The translations under genes and the position numbers were made by a program. The notes beneath the pieces are model-generated. The model had not been told where the DNA came from and searched no databases. It saw nothing but the letters and a program-made list of their open reading frames with translations. Below are positions 44,323-55,350 of a stretch of DNA of 64,000 nucleotides, one piece after another. The DNA comes from Xestospongia bergquistia (taxonomy: Eukaryota; Porifera; Demospongiae; Haplosclerida; Petrosiidae): NCBI GenBank assembly GCA_963965975.1, contig OZ014411.1:6681001-6745000 (forward strand), read 5' to 3'. Numbering within the stretch: the first letter of the stretch is position 1; each line of letters begins with the position of its first letter.

Positions 44323-47300
44323 AATTAGCAACAAGTTGATTAATTTTAACTAGACTAAAATGTGACTACCACAAAATGTAATCTTAAAAGCAAACATAAA
44401 AGGAATGATTTTGAGATGACATGCAATGCAAACGCAAATGAAAAATTAGGAAATAAGTTTTATTTCAAAACAATTTCCTACACCAGTAATTGTAATAATG
44501 ATTTATATATATAACAATTGTTCATAATGTTCATTTACCTTGAGTAACAGTTAGTGTAAGTATATCCATAGGACCACTTGAAGATGAAAACATTGCTGAA
44601 AGATGAGTACTACTTGCCAAATGGTACGGAGTTTTAAAAACTGTGTCTATATGAAAATGATAATAAAGATATGCTGATCATGAAAACCACATCAGTAACT
44701 ACATATGCTACTACTATATAAAATGAACTGTTATGAAAAATGTATATACATGTCAGAATTAGTAATAAAACTAATTAAGTTTGATTAGACTAAAGTGTGA
44801 CTACCACAATATATGATCTTAACAGAAAATATAAGAGTAATGATTTTGAGACGACATGCAGTGGAAAAGCAAATAAAAATATAAGAAGAAAAATATTTAT
44901 TTCATAAAAATTCCCTTTGTCAATAATTTAAATAACAATTAATAAGATTATGATTTTGTTATCATAAATGTACAATGGTAATGTACAAGAAATTCATTAA
45001 GAGTCCAAAATTGATTTTTATTTCCATAACAACCACAACATATCAGTAATTCACATTGACCTGAACAGGTGTTAAAAAGAAAATGAGAAAATCTACCTTT
45101 AATTAATCCAACTCTTAAGAGGTAGATGGCAAGTAGCTAGAAATTTAATAACATTATAGTTACTTGTACAAACTTTGCAAATTGCATCTAGCCTATATTT
45201 ATAAAGTGAAATCATTATTGATTATAAAATAATTACCATTGCTTCTTGGAACATTAATTGGATTTAACTTCATGCCACCAACATAACTGTACCCTGCATA
45301 CATTGTCCAGCCATAGATAGAGACAAACAATTTACCATTTGGGTTAGGATGTGCTATTGTATTGGTACCACTAAAACTTGTTGAATAGCCATATCCATAG
45401 ATAGAACCATCTGAAGCATATATCAGAACCCATGGTGGATTGATAAGATTACTGTTGATCAACAAACTCTTGTTAAAATAAGAATCATTTGGTATAACTA
45501 CACTGTAATAACTAGTACTACACGACTGAAATGCAGAGAACTGGGTGGAGTGTTCATATTGTTCTATTGGTGGCACTGTGTTAAGGGAAGGGTCACCATA
45601 GTTGCCACCAGCATATTGTGTACTAACACCAATTTGAGCAACATAGATTGGTTGATTAGAGACAATACTACAATATACTTTGTTAGCTGTGTAAAACCAA
45701 TTGGTATTGTTTTCATCAAGTTTGAGATGTTCTGATGTGTAATGTGTACCACATGTTTTGACTGCATTTGTTTTATTGCTAGTAGCAATCACTTTATAAC
45801 TTTGTCCATTGCTTCGATCCATGTGAAGTGGTAATAGAAATGTCTTTCCCCATGTTATTGTTGGTGTCAGTTGTGTAACAATAGGGTCAGCATCAAAAGT
45901 CCCAGCCGGAACTCTGGCAGCTTCATGTCCACTGATAATTGTAAGTGGACTGTCAGATATAATTTTGGTTCCAGTAAGATCAACATGAGGCTTAGAAACA
46001 AATAATGTCTGAAGTGAATGAAGAACAAAATTGAAGGTGTTTCCAGCTGAAACAATTACATTAACAGCAGCACTGTCTTGAGGATCTGATGGAACAGTAA
46101 TGTCATTGTTTGGAATGATAGTCACATTACTGTTATTAAGGCAACCAATAATCATGAACTGACTTGTCTGATCACTCCAACCAAATGTAGACACAACATA
46201 GTATGTGTATTGAGTTGTTGGTTGTTTATGACATGGTAGTGCTAGATAAGACATGAAATCTGACTGAGTACGGTAGCTCCATGCAATAACTGATATTGGC
46301 TTTGTGTCTAGAGAGTAAACTTTAAGACCCTTTCTCCTCCAGAAATAAGTATGATCTAACACTTCATAACTTGCTGGTACAGCAACTTTATCAGGGTTGT
46401 GATAACTAGTTTTACCAATATATGAAAATTTGTTATCAAATGATGTGACTTTGAAAGTAACAGGAGATGTTTTCATCGTATGAACATACAATGTACGTAC
46501 AGTAGATCTAAATACATGGTTATAGAATCCCACAAAGAACTCACTACTATATGTGTTGAGGTCATTCTGTGGGTCTATAAGGAAGAACATAACATTTAAA
46601 TAATTATATTAAAGAAGACTTGATTTATTAATATCAGTTAGCATGAGCTGAACAAAATGTAGTTAAAGTATTAAAATTCTTAAAAATAAAGTAAGTGAAG
46701 TGACGGCTTAGTCCATTAAAGAAACACAATATAAGATGATAGTTGATAAGTGAATAACTTGTATTCTAAACTAAAATGACAATGTTGAAATGACAAGTGA
46801 TAAAAACATATTAAACAAGCCCAAAGTAGGAATTGTAACAAGGATATCTTATAGTAGCCATAGCAATAAGGTTATAATGCATATTTGTTGCAATAGTTGC
46901 AGATGAATTTGAGGCAAACAGTCCAACAAGAAGTCTAAAGTAAAAGGCTATTCAACTAGACCAAAAATTAGATTTTGTTACTAGGAAATGGTTGCATCAC
47001 ATTGCCATTAGAATTGTGCTCACAACATAGCTAGCACAACGTATATTCAAATATAATTATTGTACTCAGGTACTTTTGTGTGGCTACTATGCAAAACATG
47101 CATCAACATGTCTTGATCTACACAAATATAGTACCTTTTACAGTACAGGATCCTGTTTAAAGGTATACAAATTACAATAAAAGTGATTTTTAAATTTTCC
47201 TTGCTGTTTCAAAACTTACTACATTGTTCTGTCACATTAGTATTGTTAATCATAAAGTTTCCTTGACATTGTCCACAGTTGTCAAGTACACATTTTGCAT

Positions 47301-50300
47301 CAGGAAAATTAGAACATGTTTGATAATTACATGGATTAATAGGACAATATAACAGGGGCTTATCAGGAGGACATGAACCTATTATAAATAAGTAATGAAC
47401 GTTCTTTTAATAATTATCAATACATACTGCAACTGTTTGTGACATTGTGACCAGAAATGTTAAAGAAATGAGCTGAACATTGACCACAACTTGATGGTAC
47501 ACATATAGCATCAGGTATGTTTGGACATTGTGCTATGTCACATGGATTGTCTAGACATTGTACATGTTGAATGTCACTTTTACACTTTCCACCTGTCATA
47601 AAAAGTATCATATTGAAATAATGTTTTCATAATTATTATAATTTTTATCAAGTGTTTTTAACCAAATACATATAACAAGTCTAGAATACTAAAATACTTA
47701 CGACACTGTTGTAGACAGTTATGTAAAGTTTCAAAGTTGTTTTGGTTACCGTTACAACCACCATATGTGAATTGCTGGCATCTACCCACAGCATGGTTAT
47801 AATACCATCGAGGAACATTGTTAGTACATGGACCACTAACTGGTATTAACGAACACAAGTCTACAGAAAATGCAATGAAATTGAATTGATAAGTTATAAA
47901 TAATTATTAATTGTTAATATTTCTGTATAAATTTGTAAATGGCATAATCATAGCTGTGTTTTGGTGAAAGAAATAATTATTGCATGTAAAATTATTACCA
48001 TAGCTTCTTTGAATGTTAATTGGATTTAACTTCATCCCTCCAACATAACTGTACCCTGCATTAGTTGTCCATCCATAGATAGAGACAAACAATTTACCAT
48101 TTGGGTTAGGATGTGCTACTGTATTAGTACCACTAAAAGATGTTGAATACCCATATCCATAGATAGAGCCACCTGAACCATATATTACAACCCATGGTGG
48201 ATTGGTAAGATTACCATTGATCAATAAACTCTGGTTAAAGTAAGCATCATTTGGTACAACCACACTGTAATAACTAGTACCAATTAAAAGCAATGAAGAG
48301 AACTGGGTGGAGTGTTCATATTGTTCTATTGGTGGCACTGTGTTAAGGGAAGGGTCACCAAAATTGCAACCAGCATATTGTGTACTAACACCAATTTGGG
48401 CAACATAAATCGGTTGATCAGAAATAATACTACAATATACATTATTGGTTGTGTAAAACCAGTTTGTGTTGTTTTCATCAAATTTGATACGTTCTGATCT
48501 GTAATTTGTACTACAGGTTTTGACTGCATTTGTTTCATTGTTAGTAGCAATCACTTTGTAACTTTGTCCATTGCTTCGACCCATGTGTGGTGGTAATAGA
48601 AATGTCTTTCCCCATGTTATTGTTGGTGTCAGTTGTGTAACAATAGGGTCAGCATCAAAAGTCCCAGCAGGAACTCTGGCAGCTTCATGTCCACTGATAA
48701 TTGTAAGTGGACTATCAGATATAATTTTGGTTCCAGTAAGATCAACATGAGGCTTAGAAACAAATAATGTCTGAAGTGAATGAAGAACAAAATTGAAGGA
48801 ATTTCCAGCTGAAACAATAATATTAACAGCAGCAGTGCTTTGAGGATCTGATGGAACAGTAATGTCATTGTTTGGAATGATAGTCACATTACTGTTATTA
48901 AGGCAACCAATAATCATGAACTGACTTGTCTGATCACTCCAACCAAATGTAGACACAACATAGTATGTGTATTGAGTTGTTGGTTGTTTATGACATGGTA
49001 GTGCTAGATAAGACATGAAATCTGCTTCACTACGGTAGCTCCGTGCAATCACTGATATTGGCTCTGTGTCTAGAGAGTAAACTTTAAGACCCTTTCTCCT
49101 CCAGGAATAGGTATGATCTAACACTTCATAACTTGCTGGTACAGCAACTTTATCAGGGTTATGATAACTAGTTGTACCAATATATGAAAATTTGTTATCA
49201 AGTGATGTGACTTTGAAAGTAACAGGAGATGTTTTCATCGTATAAACATATAATGTATGCTTTTTAGAGTCATGTACATGCTCATGGAATCCCACAAAGA
49301 ACTCACTACTGTATGTACTGAGGTTATTTTGTGGCTCTATAAGGAAGAACATAACATTTAAATATATAGAAAAAGTGTAATTATAAAGATCAATTCTGAT
49401 GAGCTGAACTTACAATATGAAGTGCAGGGATGTTCTAATGGTAATTTATTATGTAATTAATTACAAGTTTGAAATATTGGGAATTGTAGCGAAAAATATA
49501 TTTTATTTTTCAATGAAATTGTAACAGTAATTGAATTCTTTGTCAAACAATGTAATTAAAAATATAATTACTTCAATTACTAAAACTTATAATAAAACTA
49601 ACTGCATGGATACTTTGGCAGTCATTAGCTTATTGAACTATGAAGTGTTACAAGAAGCAGCTGAAGTGATACATGTGCTTTTATTCTCACCTTTGAAATA
49701 ATAGCATTTCTAATAAATGATATAAGTTGTTATATTGTTGGTAATTGTATAATTCATTAAAAATTAATTAGGAATTTTTGTACTAATGGCAATTGTTATG
49801 GTAATAGTAATTGTTGGTGACAACAATGGTAATGAGATAATCATAAAGAAATAGTAATTGTAATTATTACAGAATAAAGTAATTAACAATATACTTGATG
49901 TAGTGATGTATCATACTTTTAAATAAGTAAAGGAATGTAAGTATAGCAATATCTTACTTCATTAAAGAAAACGTAATATAAGATTATAGTAGGGATGGTT
50001 ATAGTAATATTATTTTATATAAAAGAACAATGTATACCAGTAAATACAATTTTAAAAAATTATTAAATGTAAGAATAAAGCATCTTAAACTAGTCCAAAG
50101 TAGGAATGGTAGTGTGGACATACCTCCATAATTGGCACAATACATTATTACTATGTGTTTAATACCTAGAGATATCCATGTTGTCCTTCTTATATATTAT
50201 GGGCTTGTTTGAGTTGTTGGTACTGTTATCTCTATATTTAATGAAATATTATAGAAACTTTTATCTACTAGTTTGTGTAAGTTTTATTTTAATTATATAA

Positions 50301-52806
50301 TAGCTAAACCTGTTTCTTGGATAGTAGAAGACAAGACAAGTCTATTTCCTTTAAGAAACAACAACAATAATGATTACTAAAGAAGAAACTCAAATTGACA
50401 TCATTTAATAGAAGCATCATGGTAAAATATTTTTTCATGACTTCTGTTATTACTCATGAACATAGTTACAATTCCTTAATTCAAAGCAAATATAATGGTG
50501 TCTCCAAGGGAGGCTACTTCCAAGTTCTGTAAAATTAATACATTGGTCAGTTGAAGCTCAAGAAAAGAGAGTTTTAAAAGCAGAATAAGTCATGTAAAGT
50601 GTCAAAAGGCTTTTATTTTTTTGCGGAACAAACAAAAGTAAGGTACACATTATGTAATCCTACAGTACTATCACTTGTCTGGTTATTGTATGCAATGTTA
50701 ATAAAAACATTAATATATCTATATATGTTTTGTGTTTTACTTCCACTAGTTGTTTCTCTAAATTCTATATTCAGAAAGAAATATTGTATTTGTTTATAAA
50801 CCTTCAATTGATAAAACATTAACTGTTATATTGGATGGTGAACCAGTTTGAAGTAGTCTATATATACTAGAAGTGGTACTTGTGATATCTTTGAAAAATC
50901 ATCCATTAAAATGCCAGCTGTTCATGCAACTGGTATATAGTAGTGTAGTCATTTCATTAACGTGGTATAATGTTAATGAATTGAACATATACCAAGTGAA
51001 ACTATAACTATTTCAATTTCACCATTAATGAAGCTTGTTGTAAGTTAAGTGACTTTTCAAGCTTGCTATGCAAACTAGGAGCAGGGGAATTTTCTATGAA
51101 TATACCAAATCTTGAGATATATATAATAAAATGTGACAATATACAGAATATGATATTGAGTCTGATATCTTTCATAACTAAGTTAAAGCCTGTTTACAGA
51201 TAGATACTATACATGTTCTGAATATAACATCTCTATTTCTGCAAATTTTGCCAATTGTTAAATCTTTGGAGATCAAAGAAGAGGACTTATCTGCTATTCT
51301 ACAATTAAGTATCAAATGATCCTAATGGATGGAATCTTAATAATATTAAGAGTAATAATAAACTAAGTATTAAGAGTCAGATCCAATAAAAAATAAAATT
51401 GAAGATGAATTCAAACAACAGCAGTCTTTCCAAGATTCCTCTCTACTAGATTATATTGGTGGATAACAAATTGATCTAAGTTCCCCACATTGCTAAAGCT
51501 GATAAAAAATATTTAGTTATTTTGGTGACATCTATCCCAGTGAAACGTGTCTTTTTGGTAGCTAGACTTGTGGTACTGGTAACAAGATTACAAGCTAGCG
51601 TTATACCCAACAATGTGGATACATTTGTTTTGAACAAGGAGAATATGTATAACTTGTTCATAATTTTGCAATTAACCTTTAAGCTTTTGATAACACTTGC
51701 TGTCAAGTATACAATTAACACTTCACTAATTGAATAGTAAAAAAACTAACTAGCCCTGCATTGCAATAAGTATGACTGACTACACACAATGACAGCCACC
51801 ACACATAACTTTGAGCTAATGCTTAATGACTTTGTCTCCTCATCACACAACTGCTATGGCATGGGCACCTGTTTCTGTCCTTGATTTGTCTCCTTTTATG
51901 ATACATCTAATTATTAAATAGCCTCATGCAGTTGTAGCACACTGTACCTGGAAAACAACAGCTTCGAACCGTATCAACACAACCACAACGATAACAAGAC
52001 TTTGACACTGTCCTTTTTCTCTGAATTATACAGGCTACTCTGATTGTGCTGGTACTACTTTATCTTGAAACTACAACTATTCCTGATTATCTCTACAGGC
52101 TGACACTTTTATTGAAGAATGTCAAATGTCTTTTTGAGTGTAAGATCTGACTCAAAATATATTCTATGTTTCTATTAATCATAGAAGAAATGAGCATGTA
52201 CTATTTCATTTTGGATCTCCTTGAAGTCAAAAGAATGCCAATTTGCCTTATAATTAGGTCAACTATCTACATTGCTATCAAATCAACTTGTTTATGAGGA
52301 CAAGAGTGGAACTTAAAAGTTTGTATGGTAATATCAGTATCAATAATTATTATTTCTATTAATGTAACAACATGATATAGTCACCCCTAGTTTTAACCAT
52401 AACTCTCATATGAGATGTGAGTTTTAGTGCCTATCTTATAGTTGCTGTGTTACCTCTGTACTTACCAAAAGTGTTTCTAGTAGTAGGTAAGCTAGTTTCT
52501 ACAAGACAAGCTTGAACTTTTGTTATGCCCTCACTTTTTAATATATATCATTTTATAATTAAAATAAGAGTTGGGCATGTCCCTATTTAAATTATAGTAT
52601 TATTAGTATTGTATCGAAATATTATAGAAATCATATCCTTTCAAAATCTGTTGCATCATCCATCAATACAATTAAGGATACACTTGCTTCAAAGATAAAA
52701 AGTCCTCCCTAATGTAAATTAACCACATTGTAAAGCTGAATTACTACACACATAGACACAGACACAGACACACAGACACAGACACAGACACAGACACACC
52801 ACACAC

Positions 52807-52861
<55 letters not shown>

Positions 52862-53571
52862 ATATATACCTTTGAGAAGATCTTTCAAAGTTTGAAGGAG
52901 TTGACGTGTAACAAATTGTGTAGCATTTGATATCCAACCATCCACGGAAGACAAGAAACTATCAGCTACCTCCTTAGTACAGTTAGTTGTTATTTGAAGA
53001 ACCTATATGTAGTGATATGTTATCTTCAATGATTATAGATATTGTTGTTTAATTTTCAAACCTGTTGAAACGCATGTTCATTCCAGAAATCACTAAAGCC
53101 AAAACTTTCAAAGGCAAGGCAATTCAAATTAGTGTTACTCAAAAGAATATTAGTACAGAATCCATTGTCAGTATAACAAGAATGATTACTATTGAAAGCA
53201 ATTGTTTGCAATTGACTGCATGTTCCATTTGAGTTGTAGACAGTGCTGTTCAAAACAACTTTCATAAGGCAACGTTTCACTTCATCAACCCAAGCATAAC
53301 CCTATATGGCATTAGTAAAAAATAATATAGAAAAACACTAAATCCATACAGGAGTTGTAAAGCAACTTTGGTTATTCATGAAATGGCGGCAGTGTCTGTC
53401 ACCATAGGCAAGAGGATATCCATTAGTACCACATTGAAATCTTGGCTCTACACACTGAGTGTAGAAGTCACAGTTACCGGCATTGGCTAGAGCTTTACAG
53501 TCCTGAGCCTTGGCAGTAACTGTCAGATACAGCACCAGTGGAAACACGAGTAGCGCCATGCTGTAATGCAA
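37603..53571 (-). CDS. Large mosaic secreted-protein gene (IgGFc-Kunitz-IgGFc-SMB repeats)
   Basis: I chain the minus-strand exons from a signal peptide at 53,571 to a Gly/Ser linker at 37,603. Exons 1-3 encode the N-terminal domain. Then come IgGFc (446 codons), Kunitz (53), two Cys-rich modules (55 and 53), a second IgGFc (446), and alternating Ser/Thr linkers (36-37), SMB domains (66) and short linkers (19). Exon 3 ends in phase 1, and every later module exon starts and ends in phase 1 and is divisible by three, so all junctions are compatible. The complete set gives about 2,000 residues. It would be extracellular; role in adhesion, mucus or defence is inference. The 3' end is unknown, and the 3.5-kb intron joining exon 3 to the first IgGFc exon is the least certain junction, so two genes remain possible. 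Confidence 0.7.
37770..37860 (-). pseudogene. Truncated SMB pseudo-exon
   Basis: Encodes the C-terminal half of the SMB domain only (NNCCSDVVDIDCYPNF then PIVSRTPTDSL) with an intact GTAAG donor, but no acceptor: it lies about 20-30 nt after the donor of the preceding Ser/Thr exon, too close for a separate intron. Same defect at 42333-42425 and 43976-44065. Probably skipped in the mRNA. Confidence 0.6.
37877..44646 (-). CDS. Nine Ser/Thr-rich linker exons
   Basis: Exons at 37877-37987, 38707-38817, 40078-40188, 40801-40911, 41608-41718, 42440-42550, 43379-43489, 44083-44193 (each 111 nt) and 44539-44646 (108 nt). All are phase 1. Each encodes a D-x-x-F/I-K-T-x-Y start followed by Ser/Thr-rich sequence (for example SSTHLP then SSSLSSPIVT) ending TxTxVTQ or similar. 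They resemble O-glycosylated mucin-type spacers between SMB domains. Each precedes a complete or truncated SMB exon, or (the 44539 exon) the next linker. Confidence 0.7.
38455..38652 (-). CDS. Somatomedin-B-like exon, copy 1
   Basis: 66 codons, phase 1-1. Cysteine pattern SGCC-x6-C-x4-C-x-CD-x2-C-x4-DCC-x6-C: the CFCDQYC...NDCCSD core is the SMB signature (CxCDxxC, DCC). In vitronectin the SMB domain binds PAI-1 and uPAR; here only the fold is supported. An extra N-terminal Cys (SCLALN) precedes the core. A Ser/Pro tail ends the exon. Confidence 0.8.
39378..39513 (-). pseudogene. 5'-truncated SMB exon
   Basis: Retains NNGCYCDQNCHIFNDCCSD and the tail to the donor, but the first 20 or so residues and the acceptor are gone; AT-rich intron-like DNA replaces them. 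Possibly silent, or spliced from a cryptic site. Confidence 0.55.
39825..40022 (-). CDS. Somatomedin-B-like exon, copy 2
   Basis: 198 nt, phase 1-1. Core CIWSLSPPCTNNGCFCDQNC, then HNFNDCCSDLLDMGC. The protein is identical to copy 3 (40549-40746), and flanking introns are also alike, so the duplication is recent. Confidence 0.8.
40549..40746 (-). CDS. Somatomedin-B-like exon, copy 3
   Basis: Same protein sequence as copy 2. The copies are spaced 724 bp apart, and 806 bp separates this one from copy 4. The Ser/Thr exon and introns are copied with it, showing unit-wise tandem duplication. Confidence 0.8.
41355..41552 (-). CDS. Somatomedin-B-like exon, copy 4
   Basis: Differs from copies 2 and 3 by one residue (CKNNG in place of CTNNG). 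All SMB cysteines present; acceptor TTTTAG/GC and donor G/GTAAG conserved. Confidence 0.8.
43126..43323 (-). CDS. Somatomedin-B-like exon, copy 5
   Basis: 198 nt, phase 1-1. Core CSNYGCYCDQYCHFWNDCCS, then DVADIGC. It is closest to copy 1, and the flanking linker exons and introns are also closest to those of copy 1, which suggests a block duplication between the 37.6-39.3 kb and 42.1-44.3 kb sections. Confidence 0.8.
45237..46574 (-). CDS. IgGFc-binding-type domain exon, copy 2
   Basis: A single 1,338-nt exon (446 codons), acceptor TTATAG/AC, donor ATG/GTAATT, phase 1-1. It opens DPQNDLNTYSSEFFVGFYNH and includes SDSPLTIISGHEAARVP and TWGKTFLLPLH, conserved in both copies and typical of the IgGFc_binding N-terminal family (as in FCGBP and bacterial/metazoan surface proteins). 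The apparent upstream Met belongs to the intron's pyrimidine tract. Likely beta-rich, extracellular; the ligand is unknown. It is about 85-90 percent like copy 1 by eye. Confidence 0.85.
47220..47378 (-). CDS. Short Cys-rich module B
   Basis: 53 codons, phase 1-1. Pattern C-P-x7-C-P-x3-C-x4-C-x4-DAxC-x4-CGQC-x10-NVTxxC. It is homologous to module A by cysteine spacing and the shared PDAxCV, CGQC and NVT elements. I do not recognise a named family. Confidence 0.65.
47428..47592 (-). CDS. Short Cys-rich module A
   Basis: 55 codons, phase 1-1. Reads GGKCKSD...CLDNPCDIAQC, PDAICVPSSCGQC and SGHNVTNSC. The CGQC and NxT near the end recur in module B, so the two arose by exon duplication. The NVT sequon suggests N-glycosylation. 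Confidence 0.65.
47702..47860 (-). CDS. Kunitz (BPTI) domain exon
   Basis: 53 codons, phase 1-1. Cysteine spacing is C-x8-C-x15-C-x7-C-x12-C-x3-C, exactly that of Kunitz domains, with GPC, FTYGGCNGNQNNF and CLQQC landmarks. The P1 position after the second Cys is Thr (GPCT), not Lys/Arg, so trypsin inhibition is unlikely; elastase-like or non-inhibitory function is possible. It sits between the first IgGFc domain and the short Cys modules. Confidence 0.9.
47999..49336 (-). CDS. IgGFc-binding-type domain exon, copy 1
   Basis: 446 codons in one exon of exactly the same length as copy 2, phase 1-1. Opens EPQNNLSTYSSEFFVGFHEH after acceptor TTATAG/AG. Conserved landmarks match copy 2; differences cluster in the C-terminal third (CSTNYRSERIKFDEN region, and around the SLLLIGTSYYSVVVPND segment). 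Four or more Cys are shared. It is the first IgGFc domain in the predicted protein. Confidence 0.85.
49337..51379. other. Large intron or intergenic DNA, no exon seen
   Basis: AT-rich, no minus-strand exon with matching phase found. It contains short plus-strand open frames without support. Confidence 0.4.
51380..51660 (+). pseudogene. hAT C-terminal dimerisation domain, decayed
   Basis: The plus-strand frame gives QSFQDSSLLDYIGG, stop, QIDLSSPHIAKADKKYLVIL, VTSIPVKRVFLVARLVVLVT and NVDTFVLNKEN. This is the hAT C-terminal block (PxIAKxAKKYL, SVPSERVFS, NVDxLVFLNKN) with substitutions at key positions. It lies on the strand opposite to the mosaic gene, in its longest intron. Confidence 0.7.
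51661..52740. other. No gene seen
   Basis: Rest of the long intron or spacer; no motif found. Confidence 0.4.
52757..52855. repeat. (CA)n microsatellite beside a splice donor
   Basis: CACA/GACA repeats, almost uninterrupted CA from 52797. On the minus strand (TG)n begins about 12 nt after the donor of exon 3 (AAAG/GTATATATACTG). Long TG tracts next to donors can affect splicing (known for CFTR exon 9, there on the acceptor side). Confidence 0.9.
52870..53002 (-). CDS. Mosaic gene exon 3
   Basis: 44 codons plus one base: VLQITTNCTKEVADSFLSSV, then DGWISNATQFV and a helical tail to LLK. Acceptor ATATAG/GTT, donor AAAG/GTATAT. It ends in phase 1, matching the first base needed by the IgGFc exon at 49336 (G + AG gives Glu). 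One Cys and two sequons (NCT, NAT). Confidence 0.65.
53062..53301 (-). CDS. Mosaic gene exon 2
   Basis: 80 codons: GYAWVDEVKRCLMKVVLNST, then C...FNSNHSCYTDNGFCTNIL and AFESFGFSDFW. Acceptor ATATAG/GG and donor CAG/GTTTGA frame an exact phase-0 exon. It continues the cysteine-rich domain begun in exon 1. Confidence 0.7.
53350..53571 (-). CDS. Mosaic gene exon 1: signal peptide and Cys-rich N-terminus
   Basis: 74 codons. Residues 1-22 form a signal peptide (MALLVFPLVLYLTVTAKA core, likely cut near KA/QD; the second Met at position 5 is an alternative start). Then DCKALANAGNCDFYTQCVEP, FQCGTNGYPLAYGDRHC and SCFTTP. Joined to exon 2 (CFTTP-GYAWVDEVKRC) it gives a C..GxCxFYxxC..CGxxGYPxxYGxxHC..G..WV..CL pattern. 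I recall it from stanniocalcin-like secreted proteins of invertebrates and protists; the family name is tentative. Confidence 0.7.
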
Positions 53572-53592
53572 TGCTGTTTGTCAGTTGCAAAA

Positions 53593-53602
53593 CTTTAAAT
53601 AG
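53593..53602 (-). promoter_or_regulatory. Possible TATA box of the mosaic gene
   Basis: On the minus strand CTATTTAAAG lies about 22-31 nt upstream of the ATG at 53571. This is close for a gene with a 5' UTR, so the start could be the internal ATG or the leader very short. Weak evidence. Confidence 0.3.
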
Positions 53603-55140
53603 TTAATCTACGCCCACTCGCTTAATACGAGAAAGATATTGTGTTTGAGGCACTTTTCACTCACTAATCAAAGGTATGACTGTGAAGACAAAGTGTAGTT
53701 CTATCGACAGTAGTCCTTGGATCTATTATAAGCGCGGGGCAGTAACTAATTCTTGCATTTTCTGCTTTGACTAGGATCCACCATCATGCCCGCCACAATG
53801 GACTAAAGTCATTAGAAGCCCTTTTTGGTATTAATTGATTGGTCATCTGAGCTGGGTATTAACAGTATTTAAAATTGTGAAATACGTTAAAATTTTGTAT
53901 GTTGTCAATGAAAAATTTGACTAAAATATGATTTGCACTCTTAACAGAGGCTAATTATGGTTGCATAGTCACTCACATAATCTTGCTGTTGTGAAATAAA
54001 TATGTGACTCAATAGACATGTGTATCTTGTCATGTTACTAGCTGCACTATATGATATATATAGTGTTGTTTTGTTATTGCTATAAATTTTATTAAAGGGT
54101 CTATAATATTAATATACTGTAACTAAAGGTAATCAAAAAACTAACAGTTATTTAAAGGATGACTCAATTTTACTATAAAATATTATTCACAATCAATTAT
54201 TTTAAATTGTAATAAATCAACTTTTATCTTTAGGATTGTGAGGTATTTCAAAAACCAACATAACCCCTGTAATGCTACCTCACTTGATATTATAGCATTA
54301 ATTTATAGGTAGTAGTTACGTGTTTGTAAATGAAAAGCACGTTTAATGTAGTATGTTGTCATTGTCAATATAATTTATGTGTATTGTCTTGATACTAATA
54401 CTATTACTAATAAAAAACCAAAGTTAATACTAAAGCCACATTTTTTGCAAAAATACCAATACTGATATTCATTGGAAAGCCATTACCAAAAACTATAACT
54501 ACAGCTAAAATTAATAAATATCACATCATGCCACTTATTGCAAAGACTATTAAGACTGTACTCTACTGAGCCTATAAATGTATCACTGTTAAAATGAGTA
54601 TTTATTTAAGCATTGATAATCATATCAGCAGATCATGACTGTCATAACTACTATGTGATAAGAACAAAGCAACACTGCAAATTTTTTTGTATGAGTAGTT
54701 TAGAGTCTATGATGTCTACATGTAATAAAGTGGTGTATATTTTAGTATTTACAATACAGAAATATATTTTAGTGTCATCCATTTATACACTGTTATATAT
54801 ACAAGGGAGTGCACATCTGTCACAGCTTTACTCATGATTTCACATATAACAGTTATGACAAGAGTCTATTGTGACTGCTATAAATTGTAACAACATTGGT
54901 GACAACAATCAATCAGTGATGAGTTCCTTCTTGACAGTTAACTCAGGTTTATATAATACATTATATAGATCTCTGACCATAATACATATATATTGATGAT
55001 AATTGTATATATTAATTTTCATGTACAGTCTGAATTTGTAACTACACTACTGTGTATGGTTAATAGTACATCCTAAAGTGACTACTATTGAACAATACAT
55101 AAATTATGCACTAAAGAGGAAGAATTTGATGTAACTGTAC
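53603..55140. other. No gene seen
   Basis: Spacer upstream of the mosaic gene; AT-rich, no motif-bearing frame on either strand. Confidence 0.45.
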
Positions 55141-55350
55141 ATCACATATTATGTAGTTCACTTTATTTGCATGCAGCCAAAATGTAAGATTGTTGAAATT
55201 CTTAATAAACTTCAGACTAGTCTTTCATCTAATATTATGTTGGCACATTTATATACAGTATATGGAGACACTCCATTACATGAAATGCAATCGAACAGTA
55301 AAACCATGGTTTTTGAAGTGTTAATATATTCTGGTCCAGATCATAAATAG
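55141..55350 (+). pseudogene. Ankyrin-repeat remnant 1
   Basis: A 69-codon frame reads VVHFICMQPKCKIVEILNKL and later YGDTPLHEMQSNSKTMVFEV then LIYSGPDHK. The G-x-TPLH...V..LI..G-x-D pattern is the ankyrin repeat. No start or continuation; stop at 55348. Confidence 0.6.

Noticed and set aside
37603..44646. SMB exons as five or six separate small secreted-protein genes
   Set aside because: Their apparent Met starts lie in introns; acceptors, donors and phase 1-1 show them to be internal exons.
45550..45788. Short frames overlapping the IgGFc exons (also at 48312-48550, 45867-46055 and 48629-48868)
   Set aside because: Shadows of the 446-codon exons in other frames; duplicated only because the exons are duplicated.
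52709..52954. Frames with Val/Cys repeats (CVCVCV)
   Set aside because: Translation of the (TG)n microsatellite read through the exon 3 donor.
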